Shown piece after piece: positions 8,463 to 21,500 of a DNA stretch of 58,837 nucleotides. The translations under genes were made by a program, and so were the position numbers. The notes below the pieces were generated by a model, which saw nothing but the letters and a program-made list of their open reading frames with translations, searched no databases and was not told where the DNA came from. Position 1 is the stretch's first letter, and each line of letters opens with the position of its first letter. Source of the stretch: Burkholderiales bacterium (GTDB lineage Bacteria > Pseudomonadota > Gammaproteobacteria > Burkholderiales > Burkholderiaceae_C); contig JANYJJ010000185.1 in the NCBI GenBank assembly GCA_025358485.1, forward strand, positions 1 through 58,837, in the 5' to 3' direction.

Positions 8463-9932
8463 TTAGTTTGGCGTGGTGGCTGTGGTCGTGTGGCTGACCG
8501 CGAGCGTCGGCGCGTCCGCGCTCCAACCGCCGCCCAGCGCGCGGTACAGCGTGATCCATGCGGTCACGCGTTCGCGCTGCAAATCAATCAAGGCGGTTTG
8601 CGCTTGCACCGCGCTGCGGCGCGCGTCTTCCAATTCAAACAGCGTGGCCAGGCCGCCCTTGTAGCGCGCGTCGGTGGCGCGCAGCGAAGCGGCAAAACCT
8701 TCCGTGGCCACCAGCGCGTCTGCGTTGCGGTCGGCGGTGCTTTTCAAGCTGATCAGCGCGTCTTCCACTTCGCGCACCGCTGCGCGCAGCTTGGCGTTGT
8801 ATTGCACGGTGGCGTCGGTGTGGCGGGCTTGCGCGGCGCTGACTTGCGCTTGCCGCGAGCCGCCGTCAAACAGCGGCAATGACACCGACAGCGGCCCCAG
8901 CGACCAGGTGCTGTCTGCGTTGGTGAAGCCGCCTGCTGTCACCCTGGCCGCGCCTATGCTGCCGTTCAGCGCAATGCGCGGCAGCTTGGCCGCTTGCGCT
9001 TGACGGACATCGCCGCTGGCCGCCAGCAACTCGCGCTCGGCATTGCCCAAATCGGGGCGTTGACGCAACAGCGCAGCGGGCACCTGCGGAATGTTGAATT
9101 GCGCGGGTTGCGCGATCACGCCGCGCGTGGTGCTGAGCTGCGTGCGCAACGCCGCTTCGTCTGCACCGGTCAAGTAAACCAAGCCTTTCACCAAACCGTC
9201 GCACTGCGCGCGCTGCTGCGTGAGTTGGCTGTTGCCTTGTGCGGCGCTGGCGCGGCTGAGCGCTGCTTGCGCGGGCGCGCTGAAACCGGCCTTGGCGGTG
9301 AGCTCGGTCAGGCGCGCCGTCTCGTTGCGCGAAGTGGCGTCCAGCTGCACCTGAGCCAACTGCGCTTCGCAGGCGCGCAAAGCGGTGTACTGCGTGGCCA
9401 CTTCGGCGGCGACCGAGACGCGCGCCTCGTGCCACAGCATTTCGCTGCCAGCAAGCCGCGCCTGCGCGGCGTCGCGTCCGGCGGCGGCACCACCAAACAC
9501 ATCGATTTCCCAAGCCGCATTCAAACCGGCGGTGAGTGATGTGGCGGCTGACGACGCGCCAGTTGGGCCACTTGAGCCACTTGAGCCGCGCACCGCGCTG
9601 CCTTGGGCCGTCAACGACGGGCCTAGCGCTGCACCGGCCGCCACGCGCGCCGCTCGCGACTGTTCAATGCGCGACTTCGCGGCCGACACCGAAGGGCTCA
9701 CCTCTTGTGCCGCCGCAATCAAGCGAGGCAACTGCGGGTCATTGAACTGCGACCACCACTGCGTCAGGTCGGTGGTGCTGCCTTGATGAGGTGCAGGCGC
9801 TTGCCAAGCCGACGGCGGCACGGGTGCTGTTGAGGCTGTCGGCATCACGCCGGTTGAGGCGCAGCCCGACAGCAAGGCCGAGGCCACGACTCCGCTGCAA
9901 GCCAGTGAAATAGTACAAAGTCTGAGGGTCAT
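8463..9932 (-). CDS. Outer membrane efflux lipoprotein, NodT/OprM family
   Basis: 489 residues with a lipoprotein signal peptide and lipobox (ASALLSGC), then two TolC-type repeats (SAAKSRIEQSRAARVAAGAALGP and QAQAAKLPRIALNGSIG). This is the exit duct of the tripartite pump. It is the second gene of the operon: its ATG overlaps the stop of the tetR gene (ATGA, 9929-9932), and the adaptor gene follows within about 25 bp. Length is normal for the family. Confidence 0.93.
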   Translation of the reverse strand: MTLRLCTISLACSGVVASALLSGCASTGVMPTASTAPVPPSAWQAPAPHQGSTTDLTQWWSQFNDPQLPRLIAAAQEVSPSVSAAKSRIEQSRAARVAAGAALGPSLTAQGSAVRGSSGSSGPTGASSAATSLTAGLNAAWEIDVFGGAAAGRDAAQARLAGSEMLWHEARVSVAAEVATQYTALRACEAQLAQVQLDATSRNETARLTELTAKAGFSAPAQAALSRASAAQGNSQLTQQRAQCDGLVKGLVYLTGADEAALRTQLSTTRGVIAQPAQFNIPQVPAALLRQRPDLGNAERELLAASGDVRQAQAAKLPRIALNGSIGAARVTAGGFTNADSTWSLGPLSVSLPLFDGGSRQAQVSAAQARHTDATVQYNAKLRAAVREVEDALISLKSTADRNADALVATEGFAASLRATDARYKGGLATLFELEDARRSAVQAQTALIDLQRERVTAWITLYRALGGGWSADAPTLAVSHTTTATTPN

Positions 9933-10627
9933 TTTTTTTCCTTCGTTGCTCCGCCGCGTGCGGCTTCTGTGGTCTTGCGGCGGGCGGCTTCGGCCGCCAC
10001 CATGGCCTCGGCGTACATGGCCAGCCGGTCAACCCAGCGGTCGAGTGAATGGGGTTTGGTGTGCAACTGCGGTGCGACGGCGTCGGTCACGTCGCGGCCG
10101 ACGTGCAAATGCACGCCCAGCGCCGCAATGCACACGGCTAAACGCTGCACTTCGTCGTCGGGGCGACGCAGGCCCAAGTGCCTGCACAACACCTGCACCA
10201 ACGCGTCGTGCATGGGCTTGATGCCTTGGTTGATTTCCTCGGCCCACAGGCCGGTGGGCTCCAGCAATTCGCGCATGTGCAGCTTGACGCATTGCTTCAT
10301 CAAGGTGCCATGTTTCAACGGTTCGACAAAACCACCAAAAAAGCCGCACAGCGCTTGAGTCAAACTGAGCTTGACGCCGACATAGCGCGCCATGTCGTCT
10401 TCTGAATTGCCGTGCAGTTCGGTGAAGGCAGCTCGGTACAGCCCAGCCTTGTCGCCAAAGTAATAGCTGATGGCCGCCAGGTTGGTGCCAGCGGCTTCGG
10501 CCAATTGACGGGTGGAGGTTTTGGCAAAGCCGTGCTCGGCAAACAAGGCCAAGGCGCTGTGCAGCAAACGCTCGCGCGTCAGTTCACCGTCGCTGCGCGC
10601 ATGTTTGCCGGGTTGCCTGCATTTCAT
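9929..10627 (-). CDS. TetR/AcrR family repressor, CerR-like
   Basis: 232 residues. The N-terminal helix-turn-helix (LLHSALALFAEHGFAKTSTR, then LAEAAGTNLAAISYYFGDKAGL) is typical of TetR regulators. The C-terminal half (CVKLHMRELLEPTG) resembles the CerR-type ligand domain often placed with RND pumps. As first gene of the efflux operon with a translational overlap to the channel gene, it likely represses its own transcript and responds to a pump substrate. A perfect palindrome 31 bp upstream of its ATG is a good operator candidate. The C-terminus is Lys/Arg-rich. Confidence 0.92.
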   Translation of the reverse strand: MKCRQPGKHARSDGELTRERLLHSALALFAEHGFAKTSTRQLAEAAGTNLAAISYYFGDKAGLYRAAFTELHGNSEDDMARYVGVKLSLTQALCGFFGGFVEPLKHGTLMKQCVKLHMRELLEPTGLWAEEINQGIKPMHDALVQVLCRHLGLRRPDDEVQRLAVCIAALGVHLHVGRDVTDAVAPQLHTKPHSLDRWVDRLAMYAEAMVAAEAARRKTTEAARGGATKEKK

Positions 10628-10657
10628 GCGCTGAACTCTATCAGCAAAATAAGCAGT

Positions 10658-10677
10658 TAAATCAAACGATTGATTTA
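10658..10677. promoter_or_regulatory. Probable TetR operator, perfect 20-bp palindrome
   Basis: TAAATCAA-ACGA-TTGATTTA is an exact inverted repeat, AT-rich in a GC-rich region. It lies 31 bp upstream of the tetR-like start and 19 bp from the end of the next operon. Its length and position match TetR-family operators; binding by the adjacent regulator is inferred. Confidence 0.65.
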
Positions 10678-10705
10678 CTTAATGTTTGCTTCATGTAAAC
10701 AAAGC

Positions 10706-11644
10706 TCAACGTTCGCCCTTGCGATAGGGCTTCATCAGCGCCTGCGGATACGCCGCGCGCCGGGCCACCAACACCAGCGCCGCAATCGACAGCACATAAG
10801 GCAACATCAAATACACCTGGTAGGGCACTGTGACGCCCAACACATCGCCGCCCGACTGTTGCAACCGCAGTTGCAGCGCGTCAAACAAGGCAAAGAGCAG
10901 GGCACCCAGCAGCGCCTTGCCGGGCTGCCACGAGGCAAACACCACCAGCGCCACGCAGACCCAACCGCGTCCGTTCACCATGTTGAAGTAGAAGGCGTCG
11001 AAGGCTGCCAAGGTGAGAAAAGCGCCCGCCACCCCCATCAAAGCCGAGCCTGCGGCAACTGAGGCGATGCGCACTGCCGCGACTGAGATGCCCTGACCTT
11101 CAGCTGCCGCCGGGTTCTCGCCCACCATGCGCACCGCCAAGCCCAAAGGCGTTCGATACAAGCCGTAGGCAATGACAGGCACCAAGGTGAGGGCCAGCAA
11201 GGTGAGCGGCGTCTGCGCCGACAACACCGGTATGGGCAACCACGCCATCGGCTCGAAGGCTTGGATGGTCGGCGGGCTGCTGACCTTGGGAAAACTGACG
11301 CGATAGCCGTAGCTTGCCAAGCTGGTGGCCAGCAGCGTGATGCCAAGGCCCGACACGTGCTGCGACAGCGCCAAGCTCACCGTCAACCAGCCGTGCAGCA
11401 CGCCGAACAACGCGCCCACCAAAGCTGCCACGCCCACGCCCATCCACAAGCTGCCGCCTTGGTACACCGTTAGCCAGCCGGTGAAAGCACCGGCGACCAT
11501 GATGCCCTCGATGCCCAGGTTCAACACGCCGGCGCGTTCGCACAGCAGCACGCCCAGCGTGCCCAAAATCAGCGGCGTGGCGATGCGCAGCACGGCCACC
11601 CAAAACGGCGCGCTCAGAAAAAGGTTCAGCGTTTCAGTGAGCAT
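10706..11644 (-). CDS. ABC importer permease, BMP/purine nucleoside type (second permease)
   Basis: 312 residues of mostly hydrophobic sequence, with the conserved loop LCERAGVLNLGIEGIMVAGAF that marks the branched-chain/nucleoside permease superfamily (BPD_transp_2). The start ATG at 11644 is chosen because it overlaps the preceding permease gene by 11 bp and is followed directly by the first membrane segment. It is the last gene of a four-gene operon (binding protein, ATPase, two permeases) on the minus strand. Expected role: half of the transmembrane channel of the importer. Confidence 0.9.
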   Translation of the reverse strand: MLTETLNLFLSAPFWVAVLRIATPLILGTLGVLLCERAGVLNLGIEGIMVAGAFTGWLTVYQGGSLWMGVGVAALVGALFGVLHGWLTVSLALSQHVSGLGITLLATSLASYGYRVSFPKVSSPPTIQAFEPMAWLPIPVLSAQTPLTLLALTLVPVIAYGLYRTPLGLAVRMVGENPAAAEGQGISVAAVRIASVAAGSALMGVAGAFLTLAAFDAFYFNMVNGRGWVCVALVVFASWQPGKALLGALLFALFDALQLRLQQSGGDVLGVTVPYQVYLMLPYVLSIAALVLVARRAAYPQALMKPYRKGER

Positions 11645-12737
11645 GCGTGGTGGTGGAAGCGCGGTCAGTTTCAACCGCCGAAGCACGCGCTAACGTGAGG
11701 CGGTAGTTCGCCGCCCAGCCCGCCACCAACATGCTCAGCAGCGACACCGCCACGATCACATCGGCAATGTAGGTGGGCACATTGACCGCGCGGCTCATGC
11801 TGTCGGCCCCCACCAAAATGCCCGCCACAAACACAGCGGCCGCCACCACGCCCAGCGGGTTCAGCGCCGCCAACATGGCAATCACGATGCCGCTGTAGCC
11901 GTAGCCCGGTGACATGTCCAGCGTCACGTATCCAGTGCGGCCCGCCACTTCAATGGCCCCCGCCAAGCCCGCCAGCGCGCCTGACAGCAGCGCAACTTTC
12001 ACATTCACCCAGCCCACCGGCATGCCCGCAAAGCGCGCAGCGCGGGCGTTGGCACCCACCGCGCGAATCTCAAAACCCAAACTGGTGAAGCGCAGCAAGG
12101 CCCACAAAGCCAGCGCCAAAACCAAGGCCCACAACAAGCCGGTGTGAAGGCGGATTCGCTCCAACAACTTGCTCAATTGCAAGGCGTCGGGCAAGGCCAC
12201 GCTTTGCGGCCAGCCCATCCCGGCCGGGTCTTTCATGGGGCCGTCGAGCATCATGGACACGAACAGCAGCGCGATGAAATTGAGCAGCAAGGTCGTCACC
12301 ACCTCGTCCACACCGAAGCGGCTTTTGAAGATGGCCGGAACAACCAACAGAGTTGCACCAGCGATGGCAGCCGCCAACATCATCAGCGCGAAAGCCAGCA
12401 CGGGCGCGGCTTCCAGCGCGGAATGAGTTCCCACGGCCACTGCCGCCAGCGCGCCCACGTAAAGCTGCCCTTCGGCACCAATGTTGAACAGCCGGGCTTT
12501 GAAAGCCACGGCCGCGGCCAAGCCGGTGAGGATGAGCGGCGTGGCGCGTGTCAGTGTTTCGCTCCAGGCAAAGCGCGATCCGAACCCGCCTTCTAACAAC
12601 AGCGCATAAGCACGACCTACCGGCGCGCCCGCCCAGGCCACCAAGGCCGACGTGATGAGCAAGGTGAACGCCACAGCCAAAAAAGGCGCGCCAAGTTGCA
12701 TGGCGCGTGACGGCTGGGCGCGGCGTTCAATGTGCAA
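11634..12737 (-). CDS. ABC importer permease, BMP/purine nucleoside type (first permease)
   Basis: 367 residues with eight or more hydrophobic segments. It contains FKARLFNIGAEGQLYVGAL and FEIRAVGANARAARFAGM, which are family signatures (GlnQ-like/YufP type). It overlaps the ATPase gene by 11 bp and the next permease by 11 bp, so the four genes are co-transcribed and probably translationally coupled. It forms the channel with the protein at 10706-11644. Confidence 0.9.
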   Translation of the reverse strand: MHIERRAQPSRAMQLGAPFLAVAFTLLITSALVAWAGAPVGRAYALLLEGGFGSRFAWSETLTRATPLILTGLAAAVAFKARLFNIGAEGQLYVGALAAVAVGTHSALEAAPVLAFALMMLAAAIAGATLLVVPAIFKSRFGVDEVVTTLLLNFIALLFVSMMLDGPMKDPAGMGWPQSVALPDALQLSKLLERIRLHTGLLWALVLALALWALLRFTSLGFEIRAVGANARAARFAGMPVGWVNVKVALLSGALAGLAGAIEVAGRTGYVTLDMSPGYGYSGIVIAMLAALNPLGVVAAAVFVAGILVGADSMSRAVNVPTYIADVIVAVSLLSMLVAGWAANYRLTLARASAVETDRASTTTHAH

Positions 12738-14325
12738 GGCTGGCCTCGGCGTTTGCTGGCTTGTGCGCTTGTTCGGTTGCCTGGCCTGAAGCCATCGCCA
12801 AACCGATGCTGGCCAGCGTCCACTTGCGCGTCGGCAGCGCCTCGCTGAGCTGCCCGTTGTGCATCACCGCCACGCGGTCGGCCAAAGCAAAAATCTCGTC
12901 CAGGTCTTCCGAAATCAGCAGCACCGCCGCACCGTTTGCGCAAGCGTTCAGAAGTTGCTGGTGGACAAAAGCCACAGCGCCGACGTCCAAGCCCCAGGTC
13001 GGTTGGTCGGCAACGATCAAGCTCGGTGTGTCGGCACCGCCATGGCCCGTCAAGGCGCGTCCCAAAATCAACTTTTGCATGTTGCCGCCCGACAGCAAAC
13101 GTGTCGGCGTGCTGAGTCCTTGCGCCGTCCCTTTCCCATAAATGCCGCGCACATCGAAGCGGTCTATCAGCGACTGCGCATGCGCTCGAGCAGCCCCACG
13201 TTGCGTCACGCCGAAGCGCGCAAACGTCGGGGTTGCGTAGCGTTCCAGCACCGCGTTTTCCCACACCGCCATGTCGCCCACCACCCCCACCGCATGGCGG
13301 TCTTCTGGGATGCGCGCCACGTTGGCTCGCACCCAAGCCTGTGGATGGGCGGGCATCGCCGACCCATTCAATTCAACAGCGCCTTCGTCTGCTGCCCGCA
13401 GACCAAACAGCAGTTCGGCCAAAGCCTGTTGGCCGTTGCCCGCCACACCCGCAACCGCGACGATTTCACCTGCGTGCAAGTCCAAATTGACGCGCTTGAG
13501 CAGCGCAGGTTTCACACTCACTTCACGCAGCGCGCACACCAGCTTGCCTTGCTGCGTCGGTGGACGTGTGGGCGGCGTGATTTCACGGCCCACCATCAGA
13601 GTGGCCAGCGACGCGCGGGTCGATTGGTGGGTGGGCGCTACCGCCACCAACTTGCCGCCACGCAACACCGCGACGCGGTGCGAGGCGCGCATCACCTCGT
13701 CCAATTTGTGGCTGATGAAGATCACGCTCAAACCCTGTGCCACCAATTGCTGCAAGGTGGCAAACAAAGACTCGACCTCGCTCGGTGTGAGCACCGCCGT
13801 CGGCTCATCAAGGATCAAAATTTTTGCGCCTGGTTTGGTGCCTTGCCATTCGACGCTGGGCACCAAGGCTTTCAAAATTTCAACCCGCTGGCGCTCGCCC
13901 ACCGACAAGTCGGCCACCAAGGCATCGGGGTTGACTTGCAAGCCGTAGCGCTGCGCCGTGCTGACCACACTGCGACGCGCCTGAGCGCGCCTTGAGAACC
14001 AGCGCCACAGAGGTTCGGTGCCCAACATCAGGTTGTCCAGCACGCTGAGGTTGTCGGCCAGCGTGAAGTGCTGGTGCACCATGGCAATGCCCGCCGCCAA
14101 GGCGGCTTTGGGGTTGCCCGGCGGCAGCGCAACGCCATCGACTTCAATGCGACCCGCGTCGGCCCGGTAGTGGCCAAACAAGATCGACACCAGCGTGCTT
14201 TTGCCAGCGCCGTTTTCACCTAACAACGCCACCACCTCGCCGGGTGCCACGTCGAGTGAAATGTCGTTCACGGCCACCAAGCTGCCGAAGCGCTTGGTGA
14301 TGCCGATGAGCTTCAGAGCAGGCAC
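12727..14325 (-). CDS. ABC importer ATPase with duplicated nucleotide-binding domains
   Basis: 532 residues with two ABC domains. The first has Walker A GENGAGKSTL (about residue 36), the signature LSVGERQRVEIL and Walker B ILILDEPTAVL. The second has a degenerate Walker A (AGVAGNGQQAL), LSGGNMQKLILGRAL, and LIVADQPTWGLD in place of a full Walker B. That asymmetry is normal for the RbsA/YufO family. It energises the two permeases encoded immediately downstream with overlap. Confidence 0.93.
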   Translation of the reverse strand: MPALKLIGITKRFGSLVAVNDISLDVAPGEVVALLGENGAGKSTLVSILFGHYRADAGRIEVDGVALPPGNPKAALAAGIAMVHQHFTLADNLSVLDNLMLGTEPLWRWFSRRAQARRSVVSTAQRYGLQVNPDALVADLSVGERQRVEILKALVPSVEWQGTKPGAKILILDEPTAVLTPSEVESLFATLQQLVAQGLSVIFISHKLDEVMRASHRVAVLRGGKLVAVAPTHQSTRASLATLMVGREITPPTRPPTQQGKLVCALREVSVKPALLKRVNLDLHAGEIVAVAGVAGNGQQALAELLFGLRAADEGAVELNGSAMPAHPQAWVRANVARIPEDRHAVGVVGDMAVWENAVLERYATPTFARFGVTQRGAARAHAQSLIDRFDVRGIYGKGTAQGLSTPTRLLSGGNMQKLILGRALTGHGGADTPSLIVADQPTWGLDVGAVAFVHQQLLNACANGAAVLLISEDLDEIFALADRVAVMHNGQLSEALPTRKWTLASIGLAMASGQATEQAHKPANAEASLAH

Positions 14326-14371
14326 TGCGCAGGTGTCGGCTCGTGTTTCATTTCAGCAGCGCCCGAAGCCG

Positions 14372-15367
14372 TCACTTCACCACAGCTTTGGGCTGGGTGT
14401 CATTCACCTTCACATTGAACTGCCCAGCCAAAATGGCTTTCTGTTTGGCCGCCACTTTCGCCGCAATGTCAGCCGGCACTTTCTTCTCAAACGTGCCCAG
14501 CGGTGACAGCTCGCTGCCCTTGTGTTTCATCATCGAATACTCGCCGTATTCTTTGGCTTCGAACTTTCCCGCCTTCACTGCTTTGATGGCCAATTCGATG
14601 GTGGGCTCCATGTTCCACAGTGCCGATGCCACCACGGTGTCGGGGTACTTGTCTTGCGTGTTGATGACGTTGCCGATGGCCAGCTTGCCTTTTTCTTTGG
14701 CCGCGTCACTCACCCCAAAACGCTCGGCATAAAGCACGTCGGCACCCTTGTCGATCATGGCGAAAGCAGCTTCTTTGGCCTTCGGTGGATCAAACCAACT
14801 GTTGATGAAGCTGACGGTGAATTCGACCTTGGGGTTGGTCTCTTTCGCGCCCGCCATGAAGGCGTTCATCAAGCGGTTGACTTCAGGAATCGGGAAGCCG
14901 CCGACCATGCCAATTTTGTTGCTCTTGGTCATGCCGCCCGCGATCATGCCGCTGAGGTAGGCGGGCTCTTGGATGTAGTTGTCGAACACACCAAAGTTGG
15001 GCGCTTGAGGTTTGCCGCCCGAGCCCACAAGGAAGTTGACTTTGGGGTAGTCCTTGGCCACTTTGCGCGCGGCCGCTTCCACCGCAAACGACTCGCCGAC
15101 GATCAGCGTGTGGCCGCCTTCTGCGTAGCCGCGCATCACGCGTTCGTAGTCGGCGTTGGTGACGTTTTCCGAGAACACATATTCAATGTCGCCGCGCGCC
15201 ACAGCCGCCTTCAAGGCTTTGTCGATGCGGCTGACCCACTGCTGCTCCACGGGCACGGTGTAGATGGCGGCCACTTTGATTTTGGCCTGCGCGAACGCGG
15301 TCTGACCGCAGGCCAATATGGCGGCACCAGCCAGGGTGCACATCAAGGCGCGACGAGAAATTTGCAT
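14372..15367 (-). CDS. BMP family substrate-binding lipoprotein/periplasmic protein
   Basis: 331 residues with a cleavable signal (LMCTLAGAAILACGQTAFA; the Cys also makes a lipobox possible). The BMP domain (PF02608) shows VAAIYTVPVEQQWVSRIDKA, YVFSENVTNADYERVMRGYA and GMVGGFPIPEVNRLMNAFMAG. Characterised members bind purine nucleosides. AGGACA lies a few bases before the ATG. It is the first gene of the importer operon. Substrate assignment (nucleoside rather than sugar) rests on family knowledge. Confidence 0.92.
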   Translation of the reverse strand: MQISRRALMCTLAGAAILACGQTAFAQAKIKVAAIYTVPVEQQWVSRIDKALKAAVARGDIEYVFSENVTNADYERVMRGYAEGGHTLIVGESFAVEAAARKVAKDYPKVNFLVGSGGKPQAPNFGVFDNYIQEPAYLSGMIAGGMTKSNKIGMVGGFPIPEVNRLMNAFMAGAKETNPKVEFTVSFINSWFDPPKAKEAAFAMIDKGADVLYAERFGVSDAAKEKGKLAIGNVINTQDKYPDTVVASALWNMEPTIELAIKAVKAGKFEAKEYGEYSMMKHKGSELSPLGTFEKKVPADIAAKVAAKQKAILAGQFNVKVNDTQPKAVVK

Positions 15368-15433
15368 GGTTCATGTCCTGGTTGAAAGATTGACAGAGGT
15401 AAGAGCCAATCCATTAAGCAAGAGGCGTTCCGC

Positions 15434-16093
15434 TTGCGCAAGGGGGCCTGCCCTGATGATGCCGGTGCGTGTGAATGCGAGCCAGTGTCTTCCGGGCGCG
15501 GTGCAAGATTCCAAAAAACCTGTCTCCTAGAAAGCCGCGCCCATGACCGACCATGTCTTGCCGTCCCTGGCCTCTGGCGATGGCTCGTCAGGCGTGGGCA
15601 AGCCACGCGCCTGGGGCCGAACGCCTTTGCGCGGCCGGGCGGTGTGGGCATCGTCACCGACGAGATGCTGCAACTTTTGGCGGACCGTGACGACGTGTTG
15701 ATCGGCGTGCTGGGCCACGAACTGGGCCATGTGCAGCGCCGCCACGGCATGCGCATGATGGTGCAAACCACGGTGCTTGGGGCGGTGGCCACGTTGCTGT
15801 GGGGTGACATCAGCACCGTGCTCGCGGCAGCGCCCGCTCTGCTCGGCCAAAGCGCCTATTTGCGCGAGTTTGAGCGCGAAGCCGACGGCGATTCGGTGGC
15901 CCTGCTGCAGGCCAACGGCCTGTCGCCCTTGGTGATGGTGGAGTTGTTTGAGCGGCTGAAAAAACAACGTGAAACCGACGCCTCAGATCAAAGCGAAAAG
16001 TCTGCCGACGCCTTTGACCTTGGCATCGCCCTGGCCAGTCACCCTGCCGATGCCGAGCGTGCGCAGCGTTTTCGCGACGCGGCAGCGCGTTGA
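15434..16093 (+). pseudogene. M48 family metallopeptidase, N-terminally truncated
   Basis: The reliable part begins at LGPNAFARPGGVGIVTDEM (about 15616) and runs through the zinc site HELGH (H-E-x-x-H, near 15717), a membrane-like stretch and the third-ligand block FEREADGDS. Full-length M48 relatives carry about 150-200 further N-terminal residues, including an upstream domain that is absent here. The frame before LGPNAF is not recognisable, and a second frame (ATG at 15543) covers the same stretch, as if a deletion or frameshift fused the gene to unrelated DNA. It is either a remnant or a short protease with an unusual start. Confidence 0.6.
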
Positions 16094-18396
<2,303 letters not shown>

Positions 18397-18578
18397 TGCG
18401 GTTCCGTGGCTGGCACCTTTCGAGACTTAACAACGCCTTCCTGCCTGTGGTTTCATCGAGCGCTTCAAGACCCAAACGCCCAAGCCGATGAGCTTTTACG
18501 CGGATGACTCGACCCGCGTCAATTTCAGCTGCAATTTTTAGACTTGACATCTTGACCACCCAAACCGCCCCGCAGCCC

Positions 18579-21500
18579 ATGTCCGAGCGCGCCGATGCCA
18601 TCGACCTGGGCATGACCCGACGCTATTTCAGCGTCGGTGGCATCACCTGCTTTTTGGTTGGTGTGGTGCTGACGCTGCAATCGCAATCGGCGTGGAACGA
18701 GAATCGACTCGCTGTGGTCGGGGCCTGCATGGCCGTGTCGGCCCTCTTTGCCCTTGCGCGCTGGAAAGCGCACGTTTTGCCGTCCCGTTTTGCGGTGTTG
18801 AGCATGGGCTGGATTTGCTGCGGTTTGGTCACCTTGTTGGCCGTGGGCATGGGCGATGGGCTGCGCTCTGCCTACATCGGCTTTCTTGCCTTGTTGGTGT
18901 GCGCTGTCATGGTGATGACCGGCCGCCGTCAGGGTGCCGTCATGGCCGCGGGTTGCGCGGCCATCGTGATGGGTTTGTTGTTCGCTGAAGAGGCCGGGCT
19001 GACGAACAGCGCAGCAGCGGCCGCGCTCGAGCCGCTGTGGATGCGGACGTTGAGCCAACTGTTGGTGGTCGGCGCGGGCTGGGGCGTCGGGCTGGTGCTG
19101 CTGCGCACGGTGGGCGATTCGCTGAACCAAGTCGCCGAGCGCGAACGCCGCTTCAGCGCGCTGCTGCGCATCGGTGTTGACTGGTATTGGGAGATGGACG
19201 CCAACTTCCGCTTCATTCATGTGTCAGACAACCCCGACAGCGGCTCGCACATCGACAGCGATGCGCGCTTGGGCGTGACGCCTTGGGAAATGCCTGGCAT
19301 CGGCATGACGGAAGTGGAGCTGGCCGCACACCGCGCCGATTTGGAAGCTCACTTGCCGTTCAGCGGCACGCTTGCGCGGCGGCGCGACAGCTTTGGCGCA
19401 TTGCGCTATCTCAGCATCAGCGGCGAGCCCAAGTACGACGCGCGGGGCGACTTCATAGGCTACTGGGGCGTGGGCCGCGACGTCACCAACGAAGTGGCAG
19501 CGCAGCACGCCCACGCCGCCAGCGAAACGCGCTACAGCGAGCTGTTTGAGCGCTCTCCGTCGGCCTTGTTGCTTGACCGCGGCGGCGTCGTGTTCGACGC
19601 CAACGGCGCGGCTGCGCGCATGTTTGGCTTTGCCAGCAGCGAGGCCATGACGGGCTTCAACGCGGCTGAGTTGTACCCCGATGCCCAGACCGACGCCGAT
19701 GCCTTCGGCCACATGCGCGACCGCTTGGATCAGCTTGAGACCTTGCCGGTGGGCGAAGGCGTGCCGATTGCTGATTTCAGCCTGCAAGCCGTCAACGGAC
19801 GTCGTTTGAACGTGCAAGTCACGGGTGTTCGGGTGGACACCTCTGACGGCCCGGCCACTTTGTCCATCTTCTACGACATCACCTCGCGCATGGTGGCCGA
19901 GGCGGCCCTGCGCCGTTCGGAGGCGGTGCTGTCGCACTTGTTTGCCACGAGTCCCGACAGCATCGCACTGACCGAGTTGAGCACAGGCCGCTACACCTTG
20001 GTCAACGACAGCTTTTTGCAGCTGACCGGTTACCGCCGTGAAGAACTGCTGGGCAAGACATCCTATGAGCTGGGCATTTGGGCCAACGTGGCCGACCGCA
20101 CGGCCATCGTCGAAGGCGTGCGCGAAGGCGGTCGCGTCAAGGGTCGCGCAGTGTTGCTGCGCAAGAAGGGCAATCAACTCGTTCCCACCTTGGTGTCGGC
20201 GGCGTGCTTTGAGATGGATGGCCTGAACTACATAGTCTCCAGCGTGCGCGACATGTCTGAGATCGAGCAAGTGCGCTTGGAGCACGGTGCAATTTTCCAA
20301 AATGCGTCGGTCGGCATCGCGCTCACACGCGACCGCCGCATTGTTCAGGCCAACGCCTTGATCGAACGCATGTTCGGCTGGCGGCCTGGACAGTTGGCCG
20401 GGCAAGTGGCCAGCGTGGTCTGGAAAGATCACGCCGAACTGAGCCGATTGATGGAACTGAGCGACTCAGAACGCCCCGACGCAGACAGCCGATCCGAAAC
20501 CCGCGCCGCGCCCGCCGTCGAACGTGAAATGCTGCGCCGTGACGGCAGCCTGTTTTGGTGCCGCGTGCGCGCCCAAATCGTCAACCCCAGCGACCCCAGC
20601 CAAGGCGGCACGATCTGGATTTTTGAAGACATCACCGACGAGCGCGCGACGGCTTTGAAGTTGTCGTCGGCTTTGGACGCGGCCGAGGCCGCCAGCCACG
20701 CCAAGAGCGCCTTCTTGGCCAACACCAGCCACGAGATCCGAACGCCTTTGAACGGCCTGCTCGGCTTGGCCCGCTTGGCCATGCGCAACGGCCTCGACGC
20801 CGAGCGCCGCCAGCAGTACCTGAACCAAATTTTCGAGAGCGCGCAGAGCTTGTCCGCCGTCATGACCGATGTGCTGGATTTGTCCAAAATTGAGGCCGGA
20901 AAAATCACCCTGGAAGCCGTGCCCTTCTCGCTGCGCGACAGCTTGCATGCGGTGCAAAGCGCTTACAGCGCCTTGGCAGAAGCCAAAGGCCTGAGTCTGA
21001 GTTTGCACATCGACGAAGTGCTGCCTGCCCATGTGTTGGGCGACCCGGTGCGGGTGCGCCAAATCCTCAGCAACTTCACCACCAACGCGCTCAAATTCAC
21101 CAGCCGCGGCAGCGTGCACATTGCCGCGCAGACCACCTTGGGCGGCTTGCTGCGCCTCAGCGTGGCCGACACCGGCGTGGGCATCGCATCGGAAACTCAG
21201 GCGCGCTTGTTCACGCCTTTCACCCAGGCCGACACCTCCACCACGCGGCGCTACGGAGGCACGGGCTTGGGCCTGTCCATTTGCCGCGAATTGGCCAATC
21301 TGATGGGCGGCACCGTCGGCATGGACAGCCGCATCGGCCAAGGCAGCACCTTCTGGGCCGACCTGCCTTTGCAGCCCATCGCCGCCGGTGTCCCGGTGCC
21401 CGACACCTCGTGGGACGTGTCCGACCGCCTGCAAGGCGCGCACGTGTTGGTGGTCGAAGACAACCCCGTCAACATGATGATCGTGGTGGCCATGCTTGAG

